A stretch of 64,000 bases of DNA from Atrina japonica (GCA_030159075.1 BROG01000231.1:762501-826500), one strand, 5' to 3'; counted from the first letter of the stretch, positions 38,057 to 48,586 are shown. Numbers and translations: made by a program. The notes: generated from the sequence alone by a model not told the origin.

Positions 38057-38900
38057 ATGAGCAGCACACGAAAATGATCTTAGTTCCCGAGAGGACCATG
38101 GAAGAACTCAAAACAATGGAGAGAAAGAAGTTTTAAATCCTTTGCCTCATACACCTGAAGTAGCATCTTCGGTGCGTTTAGGTAATGAATTAGATACGAT
38201 TGTTAGATCGTGAATGATTTGACTCCTGAAGCTAAGGTAGCCAAGTTTGGTCAAGAACTTCATCGATACCGTACGTATCTACAACAAGCTCGTCATCCTG
38301 TAAAGAGAGACCTTGGTCCTCTGAAAACAGATAAAGTCAAAGAAGTCAAAGATGATGTTAAAACTGAAATGTCTTCTGATGATCAAGATCTTATGACAGC
38401 TATTTCATCCAGTGTCACTGCTCCCATTAAAACCAAAAGTCCCTCTGTTATTTAAACATCTCAAGAAACCATTCTGATGTACTAACATGGGAAAAAGACG
38501 GTCAAATACAATACAAAGGAAAGACCGTCCCTGGGACCAATATGATCGATCTCGTAACTGATGCTTTTACGAACACAACCTAGAAAAGGGTATCAACCCT
38601 CGGGACTTGAATAGTTTTGTAAAAGGATTAGTGGAATCGAATGTTCCTCGTGATTGGATACGTAACCCTAATTATATCAAAGTGATGAATCAACCTATTG
38701 TAAAACCAAAGGCTATGAGTACCCCTAAACCTCTGGAAAAATGATGATGAAGATGACACAGGGTTTCTATGACGCTATGGCCTACTCTTCCTTCTACTGA
38801 CATAAAAGATTCTGCAAAGACACACCCCTTAGTCAGAAAATGGTGAAGGATTGGCAAAGATTGACTCCTACGGCCTGGTCTACCATTAAAAAAATCTAAA
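38057..38900 (+). pseudogene. conserved Polinton protein upstream of integrase, frameshifted
   Basis: The start is near ATG 38,057. The best open part (38,210-38,455) reads DLTPEAKVAKFGQELHRY and is charged; its frame stops at 38,455. In shifted frames follow GQIQYKGKTVPGTNMIDLV, NSFVKGLVESNVPRDWI (38,500-38,665) and LTPTAWSTIKK near 38,860-38,890. The middle block is a signature of an uncharacterised Polinton protein family. Ends close to the integrase start. Confidence 0.5.
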
Positions 38901-38920
38901 AAGAGTTCTCATCTTCCAGA

Positions 38921-40052
38921 ATGGAATCAAAACTCAAAATCTTCGCAAATGCCAAATTAGCATCCATCTATTATGATCCTTCTAATCGGGTGTGGTATAT
39001 GCAGGTGTACAACCTCTCTATCGAGAAGTGAATACGTCGAAAGTACCCCCATTTCTCTAAATGAAGTCAAACAATGGTTGAAAGAACAAGACACGTATAC
39101 GCTTCATAAAAATCTATCAAGAGAAAGTTTCCTCGTAACCAAAAACGAGAGTGACCGATATGGATGAACAATGGCAATTAGATTTAGCGGATGTTATCCA
39201 ACATCAAAGACACACAATGGTGGGTATACGTTTCTCTTATGCGTCATTGATGTTCTATCTAAATATGCTTGGGTCATCCCTTTGAAAAATAAATCTGCCA
39301 AAGAAATTGTACGATGGTTTCAGCAGTATTAAAACAAGCTAAAGGACGACGTCCTATTCGTATACAATCCCGATAAAGGAAAAAGAGTTTTTGAATCGTG
39401 AATTTCGTCATACGTTTCATGATATTCATTTCTTTACGACAGACAATACAGAAACAAAAGCTAGTATTGTAGAACGCTTTCAAAGGACCCTAAAAGCTCG
39501 CAAAGTGGAGATATTTTACTCATACTCGTTCACGTCGTTATGTTGACGTTCTACCTCAGATTGTTCAAGCTTATAATCAATCGTATCATCGTAGTATCGG
39601 TAGAAGTCCCATAGAAGTCAATCCTTCCAATGTGTTAGAAGTCTGGGAGACCTTATATGGTACCCCTTCTAAAAACCGTCCATTGCCCCAAGTTTCATAC
39701 AGGTGGATCGCGTACGTATCAGTAAAGTAAAGCGTACATTTGATAAGGATACTTACCTAACTGGACCACGGAACTGTTCACGTCGAGAAACGAGTACCTG
39801 AATCGTTATCCTTATGTGTATTAAACATCCAGGATGATCACCAAGAAACGATTGGAAGGATACGTTTTAACGAATCTGAATTACAACCCGTTGTGAAAAC
39901 CAGATGATGTCTATGAAGTCGAAGAGATTCTCGATCATAGAAAAAGGCGTGTAGGAAAAAATCGTGTTATAGAAGAAGTGAAGGTACATTGGAAAGGATA
40001 TCCTTCTACTTTTGATTCATGGATCCCCAAATCCAACTTGATCGACCAGTAG
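38921..40052 (+). pseudogene. Polinton integrase (DDE, retroviral type) with chromodomain, frameshifted
   Basis: Starts MESKLKIFANAKLASIYYDP. A WLKEQDTYTLHK segment leads into the catalytic core: first Asp in WQLDLAD (near 39,165-39,190), VIDVLSKYAWVIPL (39,244-39,284), second Asp in a broken QSDKG-like site (near 39,365), then HFFTTDNTETKASIVERFQR with the catalytic Glu near 39,470. A C-terminal chromodomain (YEVEEILDHRKRR, then VHWKGYPSTFDSWIP) lies at 39,915-40,045. At least five indels break the frame. Family role: insertion of linear element DNA with 6-bp target duplications. Confidence 0.92.
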
Positions 40053-40173
40053 ACTCAGTAAGCCGAGTGTCTATCAGAGTTACAATGAGCCCACCGAGCA
40101 AACACCCCCGATAGAGTGAGTCATACGCCTAGTACTACTTGGAAATGGTGGTGCGGAGAAAAGATACCTCGGA

Positions 40174-40380
40174 ATGAAATCTGTATTCTTTGTTCAAGTC
40201 ATTCTTGCCTTTACTATCATCATAGCTTGCGTCGTTCATTTGGCTTTGAAAGATGCCAATAGTCAGTTCTGGATGGTTATGTTAAGTGGATGTATGGGGT
40301 ACATCATGCCTAATCCTAGTATGAAACTACCTTCCAAGCAAATCATTGAATCTATAAAGACTTCAAGTTCCTACGTTTGA
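40174..40380 (+). CDS. small membrane protein (68 aa)
   Basis: Intact. An N-terminal hydrophobic segment (VFFVQVILAFTIIIACVVHL) and a second one (FWMVMLSGCMGYIMP) give a probable two-pass membrane protein. A small protein with this FW...GYIMPNP-like end sits before the capsid genes in related elements. Function unknown. Confidence 0.65.
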   Translation: MKSVFFVQVILAFTIIIACVVHLALKDANSQFWMVMLSGCMGYIMPNPSMKLPSKQIIESIKTSSSYV

Positions 40381-40417
40381 ATCCATTCCTAAGGACTGTA
40401 TTTGATAGTGACACATT

Positions 40418-40983
40418 ATGACACTCATCGTTCATAAAGGGGTACCCCGTCAGAAAGGCTACTATGGGCTCTCTTCCCTAAACTGACTCAATCGTTAACG
40501 AGAACAACTCATTGGTCTGATCTCTCCTCAGAGAGGTGGGATCATCAAATCCATTAAGACTTGCAGGGAATATCGTCAATACACCTCGTAGGAGCATTTA
40601 GTCCTAGAGCATCTCGGATATGCAATATGGCAAAGGTATTTGGTCAGACCTTTCTCAAACCTACCATGACGAAAGCCATTCCTCATATAGCTAAATTTGC
40701 TTTGAATAACGGGTATGGATGTGATACAAAATAAACGTTCATTGAAAAATGCTCTTGTTCAAAACGAGGAAAAGAAGCCGTGAGCAACTTAATGACGGGG
40801 TCCTAAGAAAACATTAGCTCGTGCCCCCTCTCATGTCGCTTCTCGTTTAGCAGGCAAAAAACGAACAGGAACAACGAGTCATACGAACAGTAGTATAAAA
40901 AAGAAACGAACGAGCCGCCCCTTTCAGTCTACTTCTACAAGTAAATCTAAACAGGTCGAAAGAGAGCAAGATATCTTTGACTA
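40418..40983 (+). pseudogene. basic pVI-like minor capsid protein, frameshifted
   Basis: N-terminus MTLIVHKGVPRQKGYYGL. A middle part in shifted frames contains KAIPHIAKFALNNGYG, a probable amphipathic helix. The C-terminal part is basic (KKRTGTTSHTNSSIKKKRT) and ends in DIFD just before the capsid start. Position and composition match the basic protein that precedes the major capsid gene in Polintons and is compared with adenovirus pVI; that role is inferred. Confidence 0.55.
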
Positions 40984-40988
40984 ACAAG

Positions 40989-42338
40989 ATGATGATGCAA
41001 AAAGATTCCTGTGAGTGTAGTAGTGAAGCTTTAGAGTTGTTTAATGTCCCTCCCACCAATGTAACCTTAGAAGAAGGAAGATGGGTGGAATAATTACCCC
41101 ATCTCTAGTGTCAATACACAATCTGCTCCTATTGAGTTTTGAAATCAAAGGACAAAGGCGATGAGTATTTGGATTTGAACCAGACCTATGTGTACGTAGA
41201 AGCTAAAATCGTCAAACAAGATGAACTGATCTAGGCAAATGATACTCAAATCACTCCCGTCAACAATTTGATGCATAGTTTGTTTTTCCGTAGATCGATT
41301 GTAATCTAAATGGAAAAGTGATCACTCCTGGAACCGATTACCTATCCCTATCGAGCTTATCTCGAAAAGTTGCTGTCCTTTTCTAACGAAAAACGCTAAA
41401 ATATCAGATTAGTGCTACCAGTTTTAATGTACAAGGATCAACCTGGACGATTTGACAAGTTGAATCCTCATGCCGATGATGTCGCCGAGAAAAACTCAGG
41501 ATTAGCTGATCGTCATGAACGTATCAGTGAAAGTAAAACCTTTAATATGATGGATCGTCCTCCATTTGGATCTGTTTGAACGCAGAACGATTTCTACCTA
41601 ACGGTATAGGTGTACGTTTAAGGTTTAATAGAAGTCGTGAACCCTTTTACATGATGTGTGGAGGAGGGTGAATTAGGTTATTTGAAGATATTACAAAATG
41701 TATCTAGTGGTACGTAAAGTGAAACCCATTGCAACTTTACTGAATCAGATGAACGAACAGATGAAATACCAGTACTGCAAAATTTCCCTTGAGACGTGTA
41801 GAAGTGAAAACGTTTACCATTCCTGCTGGGACACGTTCAAAGATTACAGATCATTTGTATCAAGGTCAAATGCCAAAACGTATAGTAGTAGGTATGGTGA
41901 GCAATGCCGCTTTCAATGGGGATGCGATCCCAAAGAATCCTTTTTTATTTTCAACATTTTAATGTCAATAAAGTGGATGTTAGTATCAATGGAGAAAGTC
42001 TTTGCAAACTCGTCCTTTAGAACCTGACTTTGAAAACAACTTGTACTTGCGCTCTCATACTTGAGCTTATATCAAGGATTAGGTCGATTAGAGAGAAGAC
42101 TGGGGCCCCTTCCGTGACCATTGACAACTATAGAAAAGGGTTTACCTTGTGGTGTTTTGATTTGACAGCTGATCAAGACAATGATCAGAGCAAGTTACAC
42201 TGGATAAAAACAGGAAATTTACGCATCGAACTTCAATTTGCTCAAGCTTTAGCAGAGAGTGTGAACTGCATTGTCTATGGAGAATTTGATAACGTATTAG
42301 AAATCAACAAACAGAGAGAAGTGGCTATAGACTATTGA
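40989..42338 (+). pseudogene. Polinton major capsid protein (double jelly-roll), frameshifted
   Basis: Three alternative ATGs lie at 40,989-40,997. The N-terminus has DSCECSSEALELFNVPPTNV. Then, across indels, come EIKGQGDEYLDLNQTYVYVE (41,143-41,205), NSLMHSLFFRSIDC-like text, YRAYLEKLLSF (41,353-41,385), FYLTGIGVRLRF (41,590-41,630), and an intact C-terminal open part (42,030-42,338) with [16 protein letters not shown] and [14 protein letters not shown]. These are hallmark segments of Polinton/adintovirus capsid proteins. At least six indels. Confidence 0.9.
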
Positions 42339-42341
42339 AAC

Positions 42342-43085
42342 CATGCAAAGTAATTCAAGGCTTGAATGCTCATCAACTCAATAGTATTTTATCACGAGAC
42401 CCTTATGTAGGCACCCTTCGTTCGGCGGAGTATACCCCAGAGACGTTTTAACCGACTATCTACCTTTATGGCAAACATTCATTTTATCGTTAATATACAG
42501 ATCCTCACGATCAACCAGGAGAGCATTGGGTTGCCATTCATTTCATGAGGTCAACAGACTGCTGAATATTTGACTCTTATGGGGCTACCTCCATGGATCT
42601 AATCCTGATAATCTATCAGCTTATGAAAACGCCATGCAGATCGAGTGATTTATAATCAGCAGATGTATCAACACCCTCGCACCAAAGTTTGTGGACATTA
42701 CTGTGTGTATTATTTCTACGTCAAAGACATCGAGGTGTCCCTAGTCATGTTTTATTTTCAATCGTTAAGTCCTCAACCTAGACCAAGAAGAAGAAACATT
42801 GATCCTTTACTAAACGATCGTTTTGTTTGGAGATGGTTTAGAGAGCAATATCGCATACCTGTACCTAAATCAACCGTGTATCAGTCCTGTCAGTCACGAC
42901 AAGTATGGTTTAATTACGTCAAGGAATCCGAACCGACCGATCTAGGACAAAAGCTGACGTTCTTATTGCTCCGCGCTGTATGGGCAAGATCAACCGTAGT
43001 AGTGAGACGTAATAAACTCTTTGTTGATGATTTAATATTGCTTTTTTTGGTATCACTGTACGTAGTCTTAGAGGGACGGCCCTAA
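42342..43085 (+). pseudogene. adenovirus-type capsid maturation protease, frameshifted
   Basis: Starts MQSNSRLECSSTQ in one frame; the conserved text LNAHQLNSILSRDPYVGTL follows in another. The catalytic His lies in GEHWVAIHF (near 42,520-42,547), the Asp in FDSYG (near 42,568), and the Cys in KVCGHYCVYYF (near 42,684-42,717), the Ulp1/adenain order H-D-C. The C-terminal part overlaps a ~90-bp segment also present, non-coding, in element B, so the true stop may be earlier than 43,085. Confidence 0.88.
42918..43008 (+). repeat. 91-bp module shared by elements A and B (A copy)
   Basis: From GTCAAGGAATCCGAACC to GTAGTAGTGAGAC. It matches 50,927-51,016 of element B (opposite strand) with two substitutions and one indel, although surrounding sequence is unrelated. 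In A it lies at the end of the protease frame, in B downstream of a zinc-knuckle gene. A candidate cis-acting element. Confidence 0.9.
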
Positions 43086-43125
43086 TCCTCCAAAGAACTA
43101 CTTCTAGTTTGAGCGGGGTAATAAA
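43071..43125 (+). terminator. conserved 20-bp hairpin and poly(A) signal after protease
   Basis: GAGGGACGGCCCTAATCCTC (43,071-43,090) occurs identically in element B (50,640-50,659, minus strand). It can form GAGG/CCTC with a 12-nt loop. AGCGGGG and AATAAA (43,120-43,125) follow. Probably the 3' end of the plus-strand late gene block. Confidence 0.6.
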
Positions 43126-43189
43126 AATGTTGAGTGAATAGACTTGTTTATGAGTTATTTATGAGTTAAAAAACAACATATGTGTAGAA

Positions 43190-43390
43190 AAGAAAAGATG
43201 GGGGGTGTGCATGAGAGAGAGAGAAAACAGAAATAAAGAGAAAGGTGAACATGTGGAGAGAGAGAAGAAAATGAGAGAGAGAGACAAAGAAATGAAGAAA
43301 GGTGAACATGTGGAGAGAGAGAGAAGAAATGAGAGAAAAGAAATAAGAGAAAACATGGGAAATGGGAAATGGGAAGCGAGTACAGAGATA
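43190..43390. repeat. AG-rich tandem region
   Basis: Purine-rich on plus. GGTGAACATGTGGAGAGAGA occurs twice among GAGAGAAA runs. Open frames on both strands are low-complexity products. Confidence 0.75.
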
Positions 43391-43451
43391 CGATTCAAGG
43401 GATCACGTGACATAGACTGACATCCCATCAGAGTGCACACAGAGAGAAATC

Positions 43452-43760
43452 ATGATTGCAACTGTATGGATGATCTGCTGTTCTCTATTACGCAGAAAAA
43501 TGAAACATCAGATACGATGTACTCCTGATTGGAATACTTATGTACGTGGTGTGAAAACACCTGCACATTTTATAGGGATTGTGTATCATATGTTTGATGA
43601 TGAGATTTTTACGGACGGGCAGACCGCTTATGCGTATTAGAAACCTTTACAGAAGATGTAAGTGCATTACGTCAAAAACCTATCTATTGGGAGATCTACG
43701 GTATAACCCGTGACATGATCGAGAGACAATTGTGTACAAGCAACTAAAAATAGATGGGAT
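43452..43760 (+). pseudogene. unknown small protein, frameshifted
   Basis: The open frame MIATVWMICCSLLRRKMKHQ continues as DWNTYVRGVKTPAHFIGIVY and stops at 43,638; the next part (ETFTEDVSALRQK..., GITRDMIERQL) is in another frame. Not recognised. Lies between protease and the CxxC/HxC gene, same strand. Confidence 0.35.
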
Positions 43761-43872
43761 GTCACGTGATTCACTCAGCTATTAAAACTGCAGTTCAGAC
43801 TTGAAACGGACCAGATGAATTTTTGCTTGTGGACCACTACACAAGTTTATTTTCGTCAACATCAACTACAAC

Positions 43873-44254
43873 ATGGAGCAGAGCTACAGTCAATCCATTG
43901 ATAGTCAATGGCACAATGGTGTTACGCAGAAGCCATATTAAACAAGATGTACGAAGTAGCCAACACTCAATGTTACGGTTGTAAGATTGATCATGCCGAG
44001 TCAAAAGCAACATTCCTGCCTGATGATGTATGATGACGGTACAATGATGTTTCACTACTTTGACGAGGCTCTAGACAACGATGGTGAACGAAATGAACAT
44101 TTTGGAAAAATTTGAAGAAAGTTTAGAGAAATCCAGTATTCCTAAAGCATTTAGAGACGTCTACAAACAGAAATTCTACTGCCCAGATTGGAGAGCTACT
44201 CAATGGAACAAAGAAACAGACCGAAGCCGACTTTGGGATACGGTGTATCGTTGA
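43873..44254 (+). pseudogene. conserved Polinton CxxC/HxC protein, frameshifted
   Basis: Starts MEQSYSQSIDSQW. Then in a second frame comes a putative zinc site CYGCKIDH followed by HSC (near 43,970-44,020), and a C-terminal block EKFEESLEKSSIPKAFRDVY and FYCPDWRATQW ending near 44,254. A small protein with a CxxC-H...HSC signature recurs in related elements; its role is unknown. Confidence 0.5.
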
Positions 44255-44600
44255 TTGGAACTGGCACCGCCGTCTCCATAATGAAGTGACAGTTTAAGTT
44301 TTTTTTCTTTCCAATTATTGTACATTTTCCCAGAGGGATAAGCCCCTAACCCTCTGCGAGAATACAGTTTGATTTCCTTTTTTTCATGGGGAAAAATTAA
44401 AACATTAAAACATAAAAACAAAATTATTTTTTGTTGTTTATGTATTTTATCTGGGTATAAGTGTGTACACCTATAGTGGTAAGCATTGTACTAGTAACCA
44501 CAGTAGACACAAAGGTACAAAGAGTTATAGGGTGTAAAAACACCATTGAGAAACTATGAGACGAGTAATAGTATCACAAACTCTATGAGATGTTTTTGTT
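44255..44600. other. non-coding spacer before right arm of A
   Basis: AT-rich, no gene seen; AATTAAAACATTAAAACAT-like text near 44,395 may contribute to 3' ends. Homology to element B's right arm begins near 44,605 (TTCACTTCATTAGATAAAAG). Confidence 0.5.
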
Positions 44601-44637
44601 ATGATGTAATTCACTTCATTAGATAAAAGTCTAAATA

Positions 44638-45290
44638 TAGTAAGTCATGTGACTAGAGAGAGGTTCAGTTCAGCCTGTGAAAACTCATTTGAGATCCGAA
44701 GCTCGAGGTGTTAACATCAAAAGAAAAAACCACTACTATCAGCATAGGGTGAGTGTTTTCATTTTTTAATTTTCTATGCACCTAAAAATAGAATTATCTC
44801 AAAAAAGTCACATGACTAGAGAGAGGTTCAGTTAGACCTCTGAGAGCTCATTTGCAATCCGGAGCTCGAGGTGTTAACATCATAAGAAAAAACTACTACT
44901 ATTGGCATAGGGTGAGTGTTTCATTTTTATTAGATAGGACAAGATTTTTTTTTTTCATGCACTAAAAATAGAATTATCTCAAAAAAAGTCACATGAGTAG
45001 AGTATAGGTTCAGTTAGACCGCTGAGAGCTCATTTGGCAGCCAAAGCTCGAAGAGTCAACATCGTAAGAAAAACCACTACTACCAACTATGGTGAGTGTT
45101 TCATTTTTTTTTTTTATTAGATAGGACAAGATTATTTTTCATGCACTAAAAATAGAATTATGTAAAAAAAGTCACATGACTAGAGTATAGGTTCAGTTAG
45201 ACCTCTAAGAGCTCATTTGCAATCCGAAGCTCGAAGAGTCAACATCGTCAGAAAAAAACCACTACCAGCATAGGGTGAGTGTTTGAATTT
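44638..45290 (+). repeat. four leader-like units with 5' splice donors, A-right
   Basis: Period ~180 bp. Each unit has GTCACATGACTAGAG, GGTTCAGTTAGACC (initiator-like TCAGTT), GAGCTCATTTG, GAAGCTCGAAGAGTCAACAT, an A-rich stretch, CCACTAC and CATAGGGTGAGTGTTT (donor). Units start near 44,640, 44,807, 44,990 and 45,170 and point outward. Two copies are in B-right, single copies in the left arms. Confidence 0.75.
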
Positions 45291-45299
45291 TTATTTTAC

Positions 45300-46072
45300 T
45301 CTACAAGGTCTTAGTTACAAGCTTGAGTCGAGCTCGGCCTACCACTTCTCGCGCTTGCGCACTGTGAAACAGGACTCCTTGACGACTAACAGTGACGGGC
45401 TCGGCCTACCGCTTCTCGCGCATGCGCATGATACACAACTCTCAACGACGGTGGCGCCACCAACTACGAGTTTCACCGACGGTGGCGCCACCAACTGCTA
45501 GTTTCACAAACCTGGAAAAACCCAAAGTTTCGGTTCTAAAAATAGATTCACTCTCAGCTCAAAACTGGAAAACCCCAAAGTTTCGGTTCTAAAAATAGAT
45601 TCACTCTCAGTTCAAAACTGGAAAAACCCAACTTCTCTCTCTTACCGTTGACTTCTCAGGGAACTCCACGTGACCTCCTCGTGAACTCACGTGACCCCAA
45701 CCTCTTGTAACGAAGGCCTCTCATTGGCTCCTTAACCAAATGGCCAGCCCCCACTACTTTCCACTTCCGGTCATAGACACTCGTTCACGCTCAACGATTG
45801 GCTCTTTCTACTTATTGCTATGACACACATGACCTCACTTCCGGTATGACGCACTTCTGGTATGACATCCCTTCCGGTATGACCTCACTTCCGGTATGAC
45901 ATCACTTCCGGTATGACGCACTTCCGGTTGTGACGTCACAGGCGGCTCTCCGGTGCGCATTTGAATTGACCAATCAGAAGCCAGTATTCTGATGACGTCA
46001 TCAAAAACCGTTAAAAAGCGCCCCCTAGCGGCAAAATTCAAATGGCGCACCGGAGAGCTGCCTATAACTACT
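45300..46072. repeat. Polinton A right terminal inverted repeat
   Basis: Reverse complement of 33,336-34,030 with small differences. Contains NRF1-type GCGCATGCGC (45,419-45,428), GTGGCGCCACC blocks, two CTGAGAGTGAATC-type units, a YY1-like site and the ETS array (TTCCGGT repeats, 45,838-45,927). Confidence 0.9.
45940..46063. repeat. terminal T-shaped palindrome, element A right
   Basis: Same outer stem as A-left (CTCTCCGGTGCGC / GCGCACCGGAGAG) with TGATGACGTCATCA inside. The internal GCGCCAC/GTGGCGC hairpin of A-left is replaced here by a different sequence (GCGCTTTTTAACGG in the inverted reading). Confidence 0.85.
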
Positions 46073-46835
46073 CACCCCCAACTTTTGGTTTGCTTCCTAT
46101 GCCACTGTACAGGAACGAAATTTTCTGGGTATACAATATAAGTAAATTACTTTTATGGTATCAAGACATACCGCAACATAGTCTACATAACATATACCAA
46201 TAAAGTAACCTGTAGACATCTTGATGCGTCATTTGTGTCCTCCTTCTTTGGTTATTTTGGCGCTGTCCACTACAAACTCCAGAGATGCACTGACTAGGGT
46301 GGGGGAGGTGATCATGTGCCGGCCCGGAACCACTCAGACATCCGCTCGTCTACCTAGAAGTTCTTGGTGAGCTTTATGTGGTTTCCACGTATTTTCCTCC
46401 AACACTTTACATTTTCCAGGTGTTGCTTATTCACTGTTCCTCTCTCTTTCCCAACAGCCACATCGATGCCGTGTTCGCTTCCAATGATGTATTGCCTCCC
46501 TGAAGACCAATGCCAATGATCCGTAAAGTCTTCCACATTGACTGCCCCACAAATAATCAGTATCACAGCTCCACTAGAAGGCACTGTACTTTCCATCCAC
46601 ATTCTTGACAGTCTGCAGCCAGGTCCTGATATTTGTTTCGCTTCTGCTTATGGGGTTCCCCATTATTTCTTCACACAGCACAGTGAATTCCACCAGTATT
46701 GCTTGCTTTGTTGACGGTGACCACAGAACCACATCTGGTCTCTGGTTTGTTGCGTTACTTTTTATGGAAACTGCATGCGGTCTCCCCGGTCTGCCGTCAT
46801 CTGCCAGCCTCCAGCTGTGCCCAGTAATACATGTA
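46073..46835 (-). pseudogene. relic of a LINE-like ORF (3' part)
   Basis: Minus-strand text in shifting frames: DDGRPGRPHAVSIKS (near 46,780), RPDVVLWSPSTKQAILVEFT (near 46,720), then a degenerate tail to about 46,360. The VVLWS...AILVEFTV pattern resembles the C-terminal endonuclease-like region of LINE-type ORFs common in molluscs. The upstream part continues on the other side of element B at 60,452-61,250, so B inserted into this relic. Confidence 0.6.
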
Positions 46836-46844
46836 AATAGTAAT

Positions 46845-46949
46845 AGGCAGCTCCATGGTGTGCCATTTGAATTTAACCGCCATTGATGACGTCATCAGAA
46901 TGCTGGCTTCTGATTGGTCAATTTCAAATGGCACAACATGGAGCCGCCT
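46845..46949. repeat. terminal palindrome, element B left
   Basis: Stem CTCCATGGTGTGCCATTTGA against TTCAAATGGCACAACATGGA: a different sequence from A, but still paired. TGATGACGTCATCA and TCAGAA/TTCTGA are inside. The same A/C mismatch (GCAGCTC against GAGCCGC) is present. Confidence 0.88.
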
Positions 46950-47460
46950 GTGACGTCATAACCGGAAGTGCGTCATACCGGAAGTGAGGTCATACCGGAA
47001 GTGCGTCATACCGGAAGTGAGGTCATGTTGTCATGGCAATAAGGAGAAAGAACCAATCGTTGAGTTTGGGGGCGTGTCTATGACCGGAAGTGGAAGGTTG
47101 TGGGGGCGGCCATCTTGGCTAAGGAGCCAATGAGAGCCTTCGTTACAAGAGGTTGGGGTCACGAGAGGTCACGAGAGTTCACGAGAAGTCAACGGGAAGA
47201 GAGAGAAGTTGGGTTTTTCCAGTTTTGAGCTGAGAGTGAATCTATTTTTAGAACCGAAACTTTGGGTTTTTCCAGTTTTGAGCTGAGAGTGAATCTATTT
47301 TTAGAACCGAAACTTTGGGTTTTTCCAGTTTTGAGCTGAGAGTGAATCTATTTTTAGAACCGAAACTTTGGGGTTTTCCAGGTTTGTGAAACTCGTAGTT
47401 GGTGGCGCCACCGTCGGTAAGAGTTGTGTATCATGCGCATGCGCGAGAAGCGATAGGCCG
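46950..47460. promoter_or_regulatory. terminal enhancer/promoter array, B-left
   Basis: Four ACCGGAAGTG sites alternating with GTCAT (46,963-47,030), CCAAT (AACCAATCG), YY1-like GCGGCCATCTTGG (47,106-47,118), three CCAGTTTTGAGCTGAGAGTG units (47,217-47,382), GTTGGTGGCGCCACCGTCG, and NRF1-type GCGCATGCGC near 47,435. Confidence 0.7.
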
Positions 47461-47517
47461 AGTTCGATTCAAGCTTGAACTAAGACTTGTACTAAGGCTT
47501 GTAGAGTGACGAGTATG

Positions 47518-47800
47518 TACAAAGGGAGATCACTCTGTATAGACTTTACAGGTGAAACAAAGGGAGATTACTCTGTATAGCTTGTATGAGTAGGACTAAA
47601 GGGAGATCACTCTGTATAGACTGTATAGGTGAAACAAAGGGATATTACTCTGTATAGACTCTATAGGTGGAACAAAGGGAGATTACTCTGTATAGACTGT
47701 AGAGATGGGGCAAAGGGAGATCACTCTGTATAGACTGTATAGATGAAACAAAGGGCGATTACTCTGTATAGACTATAGGTGTGGAACAAAAGGGGTGATG
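47518..47800. repeat. ~37-bp tandem array (eight copies), B-left
   Basis: Same units as 34,025-34,330 in element A (CAAAGGGAGATCACTCTGTA). Confidence 0.9.
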
Positions 47801-47954
47801 ACTCTTTATGGGCTGTAGGCATTAAACCAGAGGGGTGGGTGGGTAGCGCAACAGGAAGGTTAGGAAGGGTAGCCATCTTGGGTATGGAATCATGGGATAT
47901 CTAGTTTCCAGGGACTGACTAATCTCACGGCAGGAGTGAGAACCATAGAACATG

Positions 47955-48205
47955 AAAGTGTGTAACGTACTCAAAGTTTGTCAAAGTGATCAAGTGTGTA
48001 CCGTTCTCAAAGTTTGCAACGTGTGCAACGTTCTAAGTTATGAAGTCTCAAAGTGACACAAGTGACAAAGTGGCACAAGTAGTTTGTGTCGTTCTCAAAG
48101 TTTGCAACGTGTGTACCGTTCTCAAAGTTTGCAGCGTGTGCAACGTTCTTAGTTATGAAGTCTCAACGTGACACAAGTGACAAAGTGACACAAGTAGTAA
48201 AGTGT
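47955..48205. repeat. AAAGTTTG/AACGTGTG tandem repeats, B-left
   Basis: Counterpart of 34,450-34,800, with fewer copies. Confidence 0.75.
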
Positions 48206-48297
48206 AAAGTATGAAGTTGTTCACTTACATCGTTTCAACAAGTTTTTATATTTCTTGTACTACTGTATATAAAAATAAAAAAATAAACACTAAAAAA

Positions 48298-48370
48298 AAC
48301 ACAAGTTTTTCTGACGATGTTGACTCTTCGAGCTTCGGCTGCCAAATGAGCTCTCAGTAGTCTAACTGAA
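48298..48370 (-). promoter_or_regulatory. leader-like unit lacking its splice donor, B-left
   Basis: Counterpart of 34,873-34,955 (AGCTCGAAGAGTCAACATCG), but the GGGTGAGTG donor is replaced by an A-rich run on plus (ACACTAAAAAAAACACAAG). Outward orientation. Confidence 0.5.
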
Positions 48371-48586
48371 GTTATTCTCAAGTGTTTAATGTTACTATTT
48401 TTAGAATTGCCTCGTTTTGAATTTTTGTCCTTCTAACTAACCTTTTTCTCAAGTGTTTAATGTTACTATTTTTAGAATTGATTTCTATCTCATAATATTT
48501 GTTCAATCAAGTAAAAGAATTAACTTACTTACTACTAGACTTACCACTATAGTATAACACAACACAAAAACTGCATCGTTTCAGTT

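Larger units (their letters stand above)
33336..46072. mobile_element. Polinton A: 12.7-kb element with virion/integrase genes
   Basis: Bounded by inverted AGTAGTTATAGGCAGCTC termini and a perfect 6-bp duplication CACCCC (33,330-33,335 and 46,073-46,078), the hallmark target-site length of Polintons/Mavericks. Long arms (~0.75 kb shared inverted, plus further arrays) surround a plus-strand gene block: ATPase, small basic proteins, retroviral-type integrase with chromodomain, membrane protein, pVI-like protein, major capsid protein and protease. There is no DNA polymerase. Nearly every gene has indels, so it is a decayed copy or a noisy consensus. Confidence 0.93.

Noticed and set aside
43159..43440. 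Ser/Leu-rich 93-codon minus ORF and 71-codon Glu/Arg plus ORF
   Set aside because: Both are by-products of the AG-rich tandem region.
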